DNA from: Agathobaculum hominis
Lineage (GTDB): Bacteria > Bacillota > Clostridia > Oscillospirales > Butyricicoccaceae
DNA length: 64,000 nt
NCBI RefSeq assembly: GCF_014288055.1
Contig: NZ_JACOPK010000010.1
Span: forward strand, 46,526-110,525
Direction of reading: 5' to 3'
Of the stretch, positions 9,071-17,814 are shown in pieces. Below the pieces are notes generated by a model. It was not told the DNA's origin and searched no databases. It saw nothing but the letters and a program-made list of their open reading frames with translations. Positions within the stretch are counted from its first letter, which is position 1. Every line of letters starts with the position of its first letter. A program made the translations under genes and the position numbers.

Positions 9071-9081
9071 AGGGTCTCTCC

Positions 9082-10542
9082 TTATTTCATGTAGGCAGTG
9101 ATGCCGTTCGCGTCCATCCATGCGCGCTTGTGCTGCATCAGCAGATCAAGCACGGGATCGGTGCGCGAAAATCGGTCGCTGAGGTATTTCTGGAGCTTGA
9201 ACAGGTCGTCATAGGTGAGGTAGGGGTAGTCTGTGTTTCCGTATTCGCCGTCCTGCGAGACCTGATAATGCAGGTTGCCGTCCGGAAGGACCCAGTCCTC
9301 GCCGGTCTCATCGACCGCGAGCAGCATCCTGTCGGCGAGCGCGGAAAGACTGTCGTCCGCGAGCGCGTCCGAAGCCCTGTACAGGAACAGGATCTCCGCG
9401 AGCTGATGATTGAGGCTCGTGTGCGAGACACTGGACATGCCCTCATGCCAGTAATCCGGGATAAACCAGCCGCCGAGACCGGTCTCAGAATGATAATTCT
9501 CCGCGAAATCCTTGAAAAAGCCGCAGTAGCGGCGGAGCGAATCCCGATAGATATCCGAGGGGAAGCGGTACTCCGCAAGAAGCAGCAGACCTGCAAATTC
9601 CGTGTTGAAGCGCGTATCAAAGAAACCGGCGCCGATGCCGTATTCGCTTTCGAGCCATGTACTGCCCGACAGCGTCGGCCAGCAGCCGTCATCACTCTGC
9701 TCGGAGATCATGGTATCGAGCATGGCGATGCTGAGGTCGCGCGCCGTGCGGGTCGAGCCGGCCTGATAGAGAAAGCTCCTGATCATATAGGAGGCGGCAT
9801 TGCGGAAGAAAACGCGGTTTCCGGTCGGGATGTAGGTCTCGGGGGAGGGAGTGTAGTAGCCGTCGAAGCACCAGCGGCCGTCACCGGCGTTGCGGTAGTT
9901 GCTCCAGAGCGCCGGAATGCCGTCGCGCGTCCAGTCGATGCCGCTGCTGTCCGCGACGGTCAGAAAGGTGAAATCCGCTGTGCTGCTGCCCTTCATGCGC
10001 GGCGTGCAGAACGTCAGCCGCCAGCCGTTTTTCGTCTGGTCCGCTTCGATCCAGCCGAGCCAGTTGTCCGCAAGCTGGCGGGAGCCGTTTTCACGGAACG
10101 CCCAGACCTGCGGCGTGTAGCACAGCGCGGAAAAATCGCGGCCGGTGAGGAAAAAGGCGGTGTTGGAATGATATTTTCCGGTGCGGATGGGTTCGTCGTG
10201 CCAGATCTGCCCGTCAAACCACCGCACGGAGAGCGTGTCGTCTGCGATTTCGGTGGACCAGATGGCGCGGGAGCGCAGGGTACGGTGTGCGGTCTGAAAG
10301 CTGCCCATGACGCAGCGGTCCTCGCCTCCGAGCGTCCAGCCGCGCAGCAGAAGGACGCTGCTGCCCTGCGGAAGGCTGGTCCGGCTGACCTCGACGGTCT
10401 CCTCGCCGGCTTCGTATGTATCCGCGACTGTGCCGAACAGTGCGTCAGCCTGTGCGCCGAAGCGCAGCGGCGTGCGGCAGACGCAGAGTGCGAGAATGAC
10501 CGGAATCGCAGCAAACAGGCAAATTCGTTGCAGTAATTTCAA
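9082..10542 (-). CDS. Exported protein, possible alpha/alpha-toroid (glycosidase or epimerase-like) fold
   Basis: I chose the TTG at 10542: it has AAAGGAG just upstream and opens directly into an uncleaved signal/anchor (LKLLQRICLFAAIPVILAL). The 486-aa product continues with a beta-rich part to about residue 250. A helical second half follows with repeated Trp/Tyr-rich motifs: DGCWPTLSGSTWLESEYGIG, GLGGWFIPDYWHEGM, SLNHQLAEILFLYRA. These resemble (alpha/alpha)6-barrel carbohydrate enzymes such as glucuronyl C5-epimerase or lyase families, but no catalytic set is certain. It is presumably extracytoplasmic. Confidence 0.7.
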   Translation of the reverse strand: MKLLQRICLFAAIPVILALCVCRTPLRFGAQADALFGTVADTYEAGEETVEVSRTSLPQGSSVLLLRGWTLGGEDRCVMGSFQTAHRTLRSRAIWSTEIADDTLSVRWFDGQIWHDEPIRTGKYHSNTAFFLTGRDFSALCYTPQVWAFRENGSRQLADNWLGWIEADQTKNGWRLTFCTPRMKGSSTADFTFLTVADSSGIDWTRDGIPALWSNYRNAGDGRWCFDGYYTPSPETYIPTGNRVFFRNAASYMIRSFLYQAGSTRTARDLSIAMLDTMISEQSDDGCWPTLSGSTWLESEYGIGAGFFDTRFNTEFAGLLLLAEYRFPSDIYRDSLRRYCGFFKDFAENYHSETGLGGWFIPDYWHEGMSSVSHTSLNHQLAEILFLYRASDALADDSLSALADRMLLAVDETGEDWVLPDGNLHYQVSQDGEYGNTDYPYLTYDDLFKLQKYLSDRFSRTDPVLDLLMQHKRAWMDANGITAYMK

Positions 10543-10645
10543 TCCTCTGTTCTCCTTTGGAAAGGTCGAAGCCGCTTTCGCGAAAAAAGAAAGCGGCGGC
10601 ATGCTGTGCAATCAGTATAGCACAGAACATGGAAAAAGGCAACCA

Positions 10646-10674
10646 TTGACGAACGGCGTGCGGCTTGGTATTAT
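10646..10674 (+). promoter_or_regulatory. Promoter of the small acidic protein gene
   Basis: TTGACG (10646-10651), a 17-bp spacer and TATTAT (10669-10674). Confidence 0.75.
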
Positions 10675-10708
10675 GAAAACATAACAAACGTAAAAGGGGA
10701 GAGCAGAC

Positions 10709-10927
10709 ATGGCACAGATCATTGAATTCGGCGCCGCGCCCGACATCGACGCGATGGACGCCGCCGCGCTCCGGGATTATCTCGCGGAGATACGCGAACG
10801 CATCGCGCGCCTCGACGAGGACGAGCCGGAGGACATGGCGTCCGAGGCATACGACGAGTGGAGCGAACAGCACGAAAAGCTCGAGGACATCGCGGACGAT
10901 ATTCTCGACCGCCTTGAGGAGCAATAA
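10709..10927 (+). CDS. Small acidic helical protein (72 aa)
   Basis: A near-consensus promoter, a GGGGAG ribosome site and a strong terminator frame this gene. The product is acidic and almost wholly predicted helix (IREERI-type heptads: YLAEIRERIARLDEDEPEDM, then EQHEKLEDIADDILDRLEEQ), without cysteines, signal or membrane span. The family is not recognised; the form suggests a small regulatory or structural coiled-coil protein. Confidence 0.8.
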   Translation: MAQIIEFGAAPDIDAMDAAALRDYLAEIRERIARLDEDEPEDMASEAYDEWSEQHEKLEDIADDILDRLEEQ

Positions 10928-10935
10928 GAGAAAAA

Positions 10936-10976
10936 GCCGGAGAGCAGGGAACAGAATCCCAGACTCTCCGGCTTTT
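10936..10976. terminator. Bidirectional terminator between the acidic protein and ferredoxin genes
   Basis: GCCGGAGAG (10936-10944) pairs with CTCTCCGGC (10964-10972), with an inner GGGA/TCCC helix. TTTT follows on the plus strand and AAAAA flanks the left arm, giving T-runs in both directions. Confidence 0.88.
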
Positions 10977-10982
10977 CTGCTG

Positions 10983-11168
10983 TCAGTCCGTCCACGAGAT
11001 CGCCGCGGTGGGGCAGGCGTCGATGGCCTCCTGCACGGCGCTGCGGTTTTCCTCCGCCGTATCGAGCGCATAAGCCTTGCCGACGTCGTTCAGCTCGAAC
11101 ACGGCAGGCGCAATATTGGTGCACAGGCCGCAGCCGATGCAGGCATCATCGTTTACACAAGCGTTCAC
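10983..11168 (-). CDS. Single-cluster [4Fe-4S] ferredoxin
   Basis: The 61-aa protein carries DACIGCGLCTNIAP (CxxCxxC) and a distal ACPTAAI cysteine, the four ligands of one [4Fe-4S] cluster. The start is the GTG at 11168, with AGGAGG about 10 bases upstream; no ATG fits. It would act as a low-potential electron carrier in the anaerobic cytoplasm. Its redox partner cannot be read from context. Confidence 0.92.
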   Translation of the reverse strand: MNACVNDDACIGCGLCTNIAPAVFELNDVGKAYALDTAEENRSAVQEAIDACPTAAISWTD

Positions 11169-11216
11169 AGAGATCCGCCTCCTTTTCGGGAGAAGTATAA
11201 CCGGAAGGGAGGGGGA

Positions 11217-11426
11217 TTATTCGCGGAAGAAAAATCTGTAAAGTGCAAACAGGAGCAGCAGGTACAGCGCAGCGGTGCGGAGGGCAAGCAATCGAAGTGT
11301 CGGAAAGAGGTCATCACGCCAGTTGACAGCGTGCCGGGCGAAAACCGTTCCATTACCAGTCCGGCGTACCGGAGACCGGCATGCTGTCCGGGCGGAGACC
11401 GTGTTCAGACAGATAGGTTTCCACAT
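11217..11426 (-). CDS. Possible overlapping small membrane ORF or frameshifted tail
   Basis: This frame overlaps the end of the 75-aa membrane protein gene and ends in a convincing hydrophobic segment (LRLLALRTAALYLLLLFALY) before a basic tail RFFFRE. The only ATG (11426) lacks a ribosome site. It may instead be the displaced C-terminus of the upstream gene after a frameshift, or a second coupled small protein. The coding status is uncertain. Confidence 0.3.
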   Translation of the reverse strand: MWKPICLNTVSARTACRSPVRRTGNGTVFARHAVNWRDDLFPTLRLLALRTAALYLLLLFALYRFFFRE

Positions 11427-11580
11427 CGTGCGGCGCGTGTATGGTCCAGAGAAATGCGCTGTCCAGGGCAGCGGTTCTTGCCTTTTGCACGCCGAAATAC
11501 ACGAACGGTGCGAGAAGCAGCGCGAGCGTTACCGCGGCGAGCATAGTCTGCCGCGCGGCTTTGCTGAACCGTTTTTTCAT
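11353..11580 (-). CDS. Small single-span membrane protein (75 aa)
   Basis: The ATG at 11580 follows GGAGGGG. The product has a basic N-terminus (MKKRFSKAARQ), one membrane span (about residues 12-32) and an exterior tail containing HDVETYLSEHGLRPDSMPV. No family is recognised. It lies between ferredoxin and guanine deaminase on the same strand, but the spacing suggests separate transcription. Confidence 0.65.
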   Translation of the reverse strand: MKKRFSKAARQTMLAAVTLALLLAPFVYFGVQKARTAALDSAFLWTIHAPHDVETYLSEHGLRPDSMPVSGTPDW

Positions 11581-11645
11581 ATGATCCCCTCCGTCAGAAG
11601 AATTGTCCTATCCTGCTGAAAGTATACCATAAAACGGCGCAGAAA

Positions 11646-12959
11646 TCATCCGAGTTTTCGCGAGCGGGCGGCGGTTTTCCGGACGGGTGCGGCCGTGCGG
11701 CGGTCGAGTACCAGACGGCCCTCCGACCATACCGCGCAGACGTTCGCGGCGGTCATCGTGTACAGCGCGCGCTCGAGGCGCTCGGACAGGCTGAGCGCCC
11801 GCGGCGTTTCCGTAAAATCGCGGTCGTCGACCACAACGGCGTGCAGACGGTCGCCTGCGGCGAAGCCGTTTCCGGCGCCGAAATAGCGGTGGCCGGATGT
11901 CGTGCCGAGGTAGTACGCCTCGGGGACGGTCAGAAAAGCCGGCTTTTCCGGGTCGGTAAAGCGGCGGATCTTGGAGGCGCGGATGCTCATCGTGACCATC
12001 TGACTGCCGGAAAGCGACGAGCCTGCGGCGATGTCCGAGCCGAGCGTGACCCAGAGGCCTTCGTTCAGCATCTGCCGCACCGGCGCGATGCCGCTGCACA
12101 GGTTGATGTTGGAGTCCGGGCAGTGCGCGACGACAACACCGGCCTGACGGATGGCGCTGCGCTCGCGTGCATCCGAGTGGACGCAGTGCGCCATGATGGT
12201 GCGGTCCTTCCACAGACCGAATTTATCGTAGCTCTCCCAGTACTGCGCGCAGTCGGGGTGCAGCTCACGCACCCACGCGATCTCATCGAGGTTTTCCGAA
12301 AGATGCGACTGCACATACAGACCCTTTTCCGCAGAGATCTTTCCGAGCGCGGCCATCAGCTCATCCGTGCAGGCAGGGGTGAAGCGCGGTGTCAGGATAG
12401 GCTTGATGCGGGTGAAGCGGCTGCATTCTGCGAGCCAGCGCAGCGTTTCGCGGATGGACTCTTCGGTGGTCTCCTGAAGATTTTCGCCGCCGTTGCGATC
12501 CATGTTTACCTTGCCGACAAAGCCGGTCACGCCCGCACGTTCCAGCTCCTCCATCAGCACGAGCGTTGCGTCCGTATGCAGGGAGGAGAACATGCACACG
12601 CGTGTGGTGCCGTTCGCGATGAGGTCGCGCGCGAGTCTGCGGTAGACGCGGCGCGCGTAGCTGAGGTCAGCGAATTTCGCTTCGACCGGGAAGGTGTAGG
12701 CTTTCAGCCAGTCGAGCAGCGGCAGATCCATGCCCGTGCCGACGTTCGGGAACTGCGGCGCGTGCAGATGCATATCAGCGAATGACTGCATGATGAGCTT
12801 TCCGGTGCAGTCGAATACCTCGCCGTCGAAATCCTGCGGCTGCTCGTGCAGCACCTCGCAGATCGTGCCGTCGTCGTCAAGCAGCAGCGCGCCGTCCGGG
12901 ATGGTCTCGAGTGCTCCGAGCGCAGGCGCGTGGACGATGTCGCCCTTCAAAAGTTTCAT
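11646..12959 (-). CDS. guaD: Guanine deaminase (amidohydrolase)
   Basis: The 437-aa zinc amidohydrolase hydrolyses guanine to xanthine and ammonia. It shows ADMHLHAPQFPNVGTGMD (HxH metal pair), QSHLSEN, MAHCVHSD and LGSDIAAGSSLS, the metal and substrate ligands of guanine deaminases. The APQF and DLPLLDWL segments are diagnostic of GuaD. The ATG at 12959 follows AAGGATG. A guanine-type riboswitch and terminator precede it on the same strand, the clearest regulatory feature of the gene. Confidence 0.93.
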   Translation of the reverse strand: MKLLKGDIVHAPALGALETIPDGALLLDDDGTICEVLHEQPQDFDGEVFDCTGKLIMQSFADMHLHAPQFPNVGTGMDLPLLDWLKAYTFPVEAKFADLSYARRVYRRLARDLIANGTTRVCMFSSLHTDATLVLMEELERAGVTGFVGKVNMDRNGGENLQETTEESIRETLRWLAECSRFTRIKPILTPRFTPACTDELMAALGKISAEKGLYVQSHLSENLDEIAWVRELHPDCAQYWESYDKFGLWKDRTIMAHCVHSDARERSAIRQAGVVVAHCPDSNINLCSGIAPVRQMLNEGLWVTLGSDIAAGSSLSGSQMVTMSIRASKIRRFTDPEKPAFLTVPEAYYLGTTSGHRYFGAGNGFAAGDRLHAVVVDDRDFTETPRALSLSERLERALYTMTAANVCAVWSEGRLVLDRRTAAPVRKTAARSRKLG

Positions 12960-12990
12960 ATTTTTTCATCCTTTCCGTAATCTGAGCATG

Positions 12991-13032
12991 AAAAAAGTGC
13001 CCGACGGATGGAGAATTACCATCAGCGGACAC
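12991..13032 (-). terminator. Expression-platform terminator of the guanine riboswitch
   Basis: On the minus strand GTGTCCG..GATGG pairs with CCATC..CGTCGGGCAC and is followed by six T. Its 5' arm touches the 3' strand of riboswitch helix P1 by two or three bases. Confidence 0.75.
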
Positions 13033-13096
13033 TCATAGTGAGACCTTCCGGCGGTCTCGTAGAAACTCTCGCGCCATGACAGCGAGATTATATGAG
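13032..13096 (-). promoter_or_regulatory. Purine (guanine-type) riboswitch aptamer
   Basis: On the minus strand the aptamer opens CTCATATAATC and closes ACTATGAG, forming P1 (CTCATA/TATGAG). P2 is TCGC/GCGA with an L2 containing TCATGG. The invariant J2/3 GTTTCTAC is present. P3 is AGACC/GGTCT with loop GCCGGAA. The discriminator base in ACTATG is C, as in guanine rather than adenine riboswitches. The ligand is therefore predicted to be guanine (or a close analogue). Confidence 0.9.
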
Positions 13097-13552
13097 CTCT
13101 TTTTCCATAGCTATCATAACAGCCGTCACAGCGTTTGTCAAGGGATGCAGGTACGGCAGAAATTAGATGATCTGCGAAAATAAAACTGAACAGCGCAGAG
13201 GCCATATTCGTTACAACACTTGCAGAATGCGCTGATGTCTGCCTGTCAGCTTGTCTCGTCAAAATCTGCCACCAACAGATATGTTGTGTTATCCTCATTC
13301 AAGCGTTTTGTTTCGCGATTGATGCATATATTAACCAATCATCTCGGGACATATTTGCCGGAACGTCATATTTACAAAAATGGCTGAATGATGTAATATA
13401 TGAACGTGAATAAATGCTAAAAACAGAAATGTTCACGTTCATATTAAACAACTTTAATCATAAACACAGGGGACGGAGGGTAGAAGCGGAATGGCAGTGA
13501 TGGTGTCCGGGCATCTATCTGCGAGATTGAATATCAGGGTGTGGAGGTCCGT
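13097..13552. other. Intergenic region with a 13-bp inverted repeat (13398-13444)
   Basis: No convincing gene is seen here. ATATGAACGTGAA (13398-13410) is exactly inverted at 13432-13444 around a 21-base A-rich spacer; it lacks a T-run and could be an operator or element end. This interval probably contains the left boundary of the degraded integration zone, but no copy of the guaA core was found. Confidence 0.4.
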
Positions 13553-13651
13553 ATGATGTTGCGTAACCAAGCAGATAATGAGATTTGGGAGGTCCGTTAC
13601 CGGGGAGACGAGAACTATCAGGCGGAGAATGAGGTGACTCTAACTTTATGA
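13553..13651 (+). CDS. Possible 32-aa upstream ORF or gene remnant
   Basis: The short frame starts ATGATG and ends YRGDENYQAENEVTLTL, reading like the last strand of a bacterial Ig-like domain. Its TGA overlaps the next ATG (ATGA). No clear ribosome site is present. It may be the 3' end of a deleted secreted protein. Confidence 0.3.
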   Translation: MMLRNQADNEIWEVRYRGDENYQAENEVTLTL

Positions 13652-14517
13652 GCGAACTGTACATTTTGAATGTAGGGCGCGCGGATTGCACGGTATTGCT
13701 GCTGGATACTCCTCAGGGACGGCGGACAGTAGTAGTTGACGGCGGTGGAAAATACCATGAGGACCGCAAACCCCTATTGGAATTCCTCGTACAGAGGAAT
13801 ATCACCGTTATTGATCTGTTGATCCTGACTCATTTGCATCAGGATCACTTCGGCGGCTTTGTACATCTAGTAGACCGTGTGCAGGTGCGGCGGGCGGTGG
13901 CACCATGCGGAGACCTGCGATTTGCCAATCGGGTGTATCCGGTGTATGGAGATCGGGAGTTTTACAGGGAATACCATGACTTCTTCCGGTATTTAGAGCG
14001 CAGTGAAACGGAACTTATCCGTTCTGCAGATTGTGCTGGCAGGACCTTCACCTTCGGTGAGTATGTCTTAGAATGCCTCTATCCCCTCCGGAACAGCACG
14101 CAGCGTTCTGTGGCTTATGCACAGAAATTGTGCGATCCGAACTTGACGGAGGAGGCTATGGCCTGGAATCTGGCGGCATACAAGCAAACCTGCAATGAGG
14201 ACAGCAGCATTTGGCTGTTGAGGAAGGGCAGTACCGATTTGGCGCTGTTGTCCGGTGACAGTACAGATGAGGCCATGCGAGCGGCTCTGTGTGGACGGCA
14301 GGCCCGGCCGCGGCTGCAAAAGCTATCCCATCATGGAATCTGCACTCGATATTTTTCAGAATATGTTCAAAAAATTGTCAAACCTGAAATTTTAGTGGTC
14401 AGTGTCGACAAAACCCATTATACTGAAGATATGGGGGCACAAATCGACGCCCTGTGCGCCGCAGGCGATTCCCAATGCTATTATACCTTTCAGGGAGATG
14501 TGAACATTTCCCTGTGA
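13648..14517 (+). CDS. Metallo-beta-lactamase-fold hydrolase (ComEC/Rec2-like)
   Basis: The 289-aa protein has the MBL metal motif THLHQDHFGG (HxHxDH), a downstream LLSGD (Asp ligand) and LSHHG (His ligand). The start MSELYILNVGRADCTVLLL resembles the extracytoplasmic MBL domain of ComEC and free-standing homologues that cleave phosphodiesters. No signal peptide is evident. It overlaps the preceding short frame by ATGA and is followed by a broken lacI gene, all within the old integration scar. Substrate unknown. Confidence 0.8.
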   Translation: MSELYILNVGRADCTVLLLDTPQGRRTVVVDGGGKYHEDRKPLLEFLVQRNITVIDLLILTHLHQDHFGGFVHLVDRVQVRRAVAPCGDLRFANRVYPVYGDREFYREYHDFFRYLERSETELIRSADCAGRTFTFGEYVLECLYPLRNSTQRSVAYAQKLCDPNLTEEAMAWNLAAYKQTCNEDSSIWLLRKGSTDLALLSGDSTDEAMRAALCGRQARPRLQKLSHHGICTRYFSEYVQKIVKPEILVVSVDKTHYTEDMGAQIDALCAAGDSQCYYTFQGDVNISL

Positions 14518-14537
14518 GACTGCGGAGAGGGAATATT

Positions 14538-14962
14538 ATGAAAGAACTGACCATCAAGGATATTGCCAAAATGGCGGGAGTATCCCACACCGAGGATGGA
14601 TATCGTACAGGACTTGCGTATTTCACCCGCTGCATCAAGGAAAAAAGTCAATCGCTACTGGTATTCTGTGCATCAGCGATCATTTTGCCCTGGGCGTCAT
14701 GCAGGCGGCGGTGGAGACCGGTGTGGATATCCCTGGCCAGATTTCCCTGATTGGTTTTGATGATGCCTCATTTGCGTCACTGCCCAAAATCCAGCTGACT
14801 ACCATTTCCCAGCCCAAGGAGGAGATCTGTGAAGCTGCTGTGCAGACGCTGGAAGAACTGATCGCCGCAGACGGGCCTGCCCCGATTAGCTGCAAGACCA
14901 TTGAACCTGTTCTGGTCCGGCGAGATACCTGCGGACCTTCAGGGGGCAGAGCACTCTGGTAA
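14538..14962 (+). pseudogene. LacI-family regulator remnant
   Basis: The start gives MKELTIKDIAKMAGVS, the LacI DNA-recognition helix. The frame then jumps, by a large deletion plus frameshift, to the end of the effector domain: FALGVMQAAVETGVDIPGQ, then ISLIGFDDASFASLPKIQLT and so on to a stop at 14962. Roughly 200 residues are missing. It cannot be a working repressor. Confidence 0.85.
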
Positions 14963-15022
14963 TCCTAAAATGCGTGGTTTTATGAAACGGTAGACACTAT
15001 CATTTGAAATCTGAGCATCGAT

Positions 15023-15430
15023 GTGATTCTGAACTTTGTTGGAGAGGGAGATTGCTTCATCGATGGTACCGTGGGCTATGCTTTTTACACATCTCTGACT
15101 GGCGGCAATCATGTGGGTACCAAAGAGAAATACGCCTCCTACAAGGCCGGGTACACCAAGCAGACTTCGGACATCCGCGAAAGTGTCCGCGTTCTCAGGG
15201 AAAAACTCACGGAGGTGCTGGAAAACCGAAGTGAGCGCAACCGCTGGATTTCGCAGTTTACACAGTTCCTCACGCTGGAAACCTTAGACCGCAGGGCGCT
15301 CATTCACAAGGCGATTTTCGATGCGGACGCGCTGACCACCGAGCTGTCAGAGCTGCTGATCGACCGGGTGCTGGTGTACTCCGACAAGCGCATTGAGATC
15401 GCATACAAAATCCGAGACATTTTCGATTGA
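15023..15430 (+). pseudogene. 3' fragment of a large serine recombinase
   Basis: The last ~85 residues (VLENRSERNRWISQFTQF, then TLETLDRRALIHKAIF, ending YSDKRIEIAYKIRDIFD) match the C-terminal region of clostridial transposon serine recombinases. The catalytic N-terminal domain is absent. The first ~50 residues are unrelated sequence. It is a scar of an earlier integrative element. Confidence 0.65.
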
Positions 15431-15452
15431 GGTAGAATGCTATAAAATCGCT

Positions 15453-15605
15453 TTTTACACCAGTGTTTTTGCAGCTGCGCTTCATTTCACGATAAAGATA
15501 GCTTTTCGTGACTGGAAACAACCGGTCATCCAGACCAATGTCATACTGCATCTTCAAATACTCCTGGATTTCGTCTGCCAGAAAGAGCGGCAGGGTGATA
15601 GTGTG
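15453..15605 (-). pseudogene. Internal fragment of a tyrosine integrase
   Basis: About 51 codons (ITLPLFLADEIQEYLKMQ.. through DDRLFPVTKSYLYREMKRSC) align closely with the integrases of elements 1 and 3. Neither end of the gene remains. It lies just left of the first core site, where the integrase of a lost element would be expected. Confidence 0.75.
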
Positions 15606-15690
15606 ATTGAGTGGAAGCTGAACTAGCCGGACACCTGCGACGATCTGGACAAGGTCACACCGACTATTAAGTGGCGCAAAAATAAATAAA

Positions 15691-15747
15691 GACAAGCAAA
15701 AACCGCCCTGCTGAATTTTGTCGTTCAGCAGGGCGGTTTTACTTGTC
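15691..15747 (+). terminator. Strong terminator at the right end of the old scar
   Basis: AAAACCGCCCTGCTGAA pairs with TTCAGCAGGGCGGTTTT around an 8-base loop, with an outer GACAAG/CTTGTC helix. Both sides carry A/T runs, so it can work in both directions. Confidence 0.85.
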
Positions 15748-15863
15748 CTTTGCAATTATTTTCAGCGATACTGTTCCGACTAACTTAGTATCAAATCAGT
15801 ATCAGCAGGCAAAGTGACAGGCAAAAAAGCCTGTATTTATGCGGGTTTCGGAGGGTTCCGAAA

Positions 15864-15875
15864 TTATTCCCACTC
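15864..15875. repeat. Attachment core, copy 1 (left end of element 1)
   Basis: TTATTCCCACTC matches the last three guaA sense codons (Glu-Trp-Glu) and stop. The same 12 bases recur at 34022, 44637 and 57040 in the same orientation. Confidence 0.85.
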
Positions 15876-15976
15876 GCCCTCTGCAAAAGTATCTTAAACA
15901 TGTTTGATTTGGTGATTTAGCAGAGGCTATTTACATTACTTGAATTATCGGATGCGTATTGGCTATCCGATTTTTT

Positions 15977-15994
15977 GTTGCCATGGTGTTGCCA
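15977..15994. promoter_or_regulatory. Possible integrase arm-type sites, left end of element 1
   Basis: Two GTTGCCA boxes (15977-15983 and 15988-15994) lie about 100 bp inside the core. One matching box is at the right end (33958-33964). Paired repeats at both ends fit arm sites of a tyrosine integrase. Confidence 0.4.
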
Positions 15995-16263
15995 GCAGTG
16001 TAGCTGCTAAACTCTATGCAAGAATCATTATACCATAGCTCATCAAATTTATTACTACGCTAATCTTGAATACTTTCTACTATCCACTTCAAGTATCTAT
16101 CGATTGCTTGTTTTGCATAAATCGCTACGAGAGCTCCATCTGCACGGAGTTTTAGCCCCAGCTTGCCGGAGTTTTAGCTCCACTCTGCCGCATTAGAGCA
16201 CCAAAGCCTTTATAATGAATATGCATGGCAACTGCTGTGACATATTTATCTGGAGGTTTTGAA

Positions 16264-17814
16264 ATGACAGACTATTTGAAAATCCTGCGGTTGGACTATC
16301 TCGACTACAGCCAGCGGAGAATCGCAGACAGCGCACGCTGTTCACGCCATACTATTCGTAAGGTATTAGAGGCAGCAAGCAAAGCCAATATCCACTGGCC
16401 CCTTGACGAGGACATTACCAACACCGAGCTGGAGCGGATGCTCTTTCCGGACAAATACAAAAGTGTTTGTCTGTACGTTGAACCCGATTATCCGTACATC
16501 CACCGCGAACTGGCCAAGCCCGGTGTTACGCTGACGCTTTTATGGGAAGAATACTGTTGTAAGTGCTACGAAAGCGGCCGCACGCCGTACATGAGCACTC
16601 AGTTCGGTGACAAATACCGCAAATGGGCACGAGTGACGAAAACTACCATGCGCATTCAGCATAAGCCGGGAGATGCAATCCAGGTGGACTGGGCCGGAGA
16701 TACAATCCCGGTCTACGATTCCGTTACCGGAAAGCGGAGCAGCGCTTATCTGTTTGTATCGGTGCTCCCGTGCAGCTGTTTTGTCTATGCAGAAGCCTGT
16801 GACGACATGAAAACCGAGAACTGGCTGAACCGTCATGTTCATGCGTTCAACTATTGCGGCGGCGCGGCAAGGCTACTCATTCCGGATAACTGCAAGACCG
16901 CAACTACATCTAACACTTGATATGAAACAGTGCTGAACCGCAGTTACCAGGTACTTGCCGAGTATTACGGTATCTCAATCGTGCCGGCGCGTGTCCGCAA
17001 GCCGCAGGACAAAAGCGCTGCGGAAGCGTCTGTTCGTCTGGTGGAAACCTGGATTATTGCGGCGCTGCGGGATATGAAGTTTTTCTCTTTGAAGGAAGTC
17101 AACGAGGCGGTTGCTGAGAAACTCGAAGAACTGAACAACCGGGAATTCAAGCAGCACATCGGCACGCGCCGCAGCGCTTATCTTGAGGAAGAACAGGCGT
17201 ATATGCTGCCGCTGCCCACCGCACCGTTTGAAGCCGCTGTATGGTCTGCTGCTAAGGTGCCGAACGACTATCTCGTGAGTGACGGCCGGAACAAATATTC
17301 CGTTCCATACAATCTGATTGGCGAAAAAGTGGACATTCGCGCAACAAAAACTATTGTTGAGGTGTATTTCCATGGCAGTCGCGTTGCGAGCCACCGCCGT
17401 TTGCAGACAAAGCAGCGTGAACCGTTGATGAAGCTGGAGCATATGCCGCAGGAGCACCAGAGGTATCTGGCGTACAATGCAGAAGATTTCAAAACCTGGG
17501 CAATGTCCGTTGGTCCGATGACAGAAAAGGCAGTGTATCATTTTCTCGACTCTGGCAAGGCTCCTGAGCAGGGTTACAAAGCCTGTGCAAGCCTCATGAA
17601 GCTGGGTGAACGCTACAGCAAAGAACGTCTTGAAAATGCCTGCGGACGGGTTCTTGCGTTTACAACTACGCCCTCTGTTCGTAATATCAGCAGTCTTTTG
17701 AAGAATGAGAAGGCCTTGCCTGACCTGCTGCAGCCAGAACAGCCGAAAAACATCAATCGTTACGGTATTACGCGCGGTGCCGCCTACTTCAAGAAGGGCG
17801 GTGAGCAGAAATGA
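16264..17814 (+). pseudogene. istA: IS21 transposase IstA, interrupted by an in-frame TGA
   Basis: The frame starts at 16264 after GGAGG. It has an N-terminal HTH (QRRIADSARCSRHTIRKVLE), the first catalytic Asp in IQVDWAGDTIPVYD and the second in LLIPDNCK. A TGA occurs at 16918-16920 where relatives have Arg (SNT-R-YETVLN). The same frame resumes at once and runs to 17814 through the catalytic Glu (KSAAEASVR). A single CGA-to-TGA change explains it, so the transposase is probably inactive unless read through. Confidence 0.9.

Larger units (their letters stand above)
15606..16113. other. Junction between old scar and element 1
   Basis: It holds a strong hairpin (15691-15747), the leftmost guaA-type core (15864-15875), two GTTGCCA boxes and then AT-rich sequence up to the IS21 copy. 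No intact gene is seen. Confidence 0.6.

Noticed and set aside
9130..10536. Rightward frame opposite the exported helical protein
   Set aside because: The minus-strand reading has a signal peptide, ribosome site and Trp/Tyr motifs; the plus frame has none of these.
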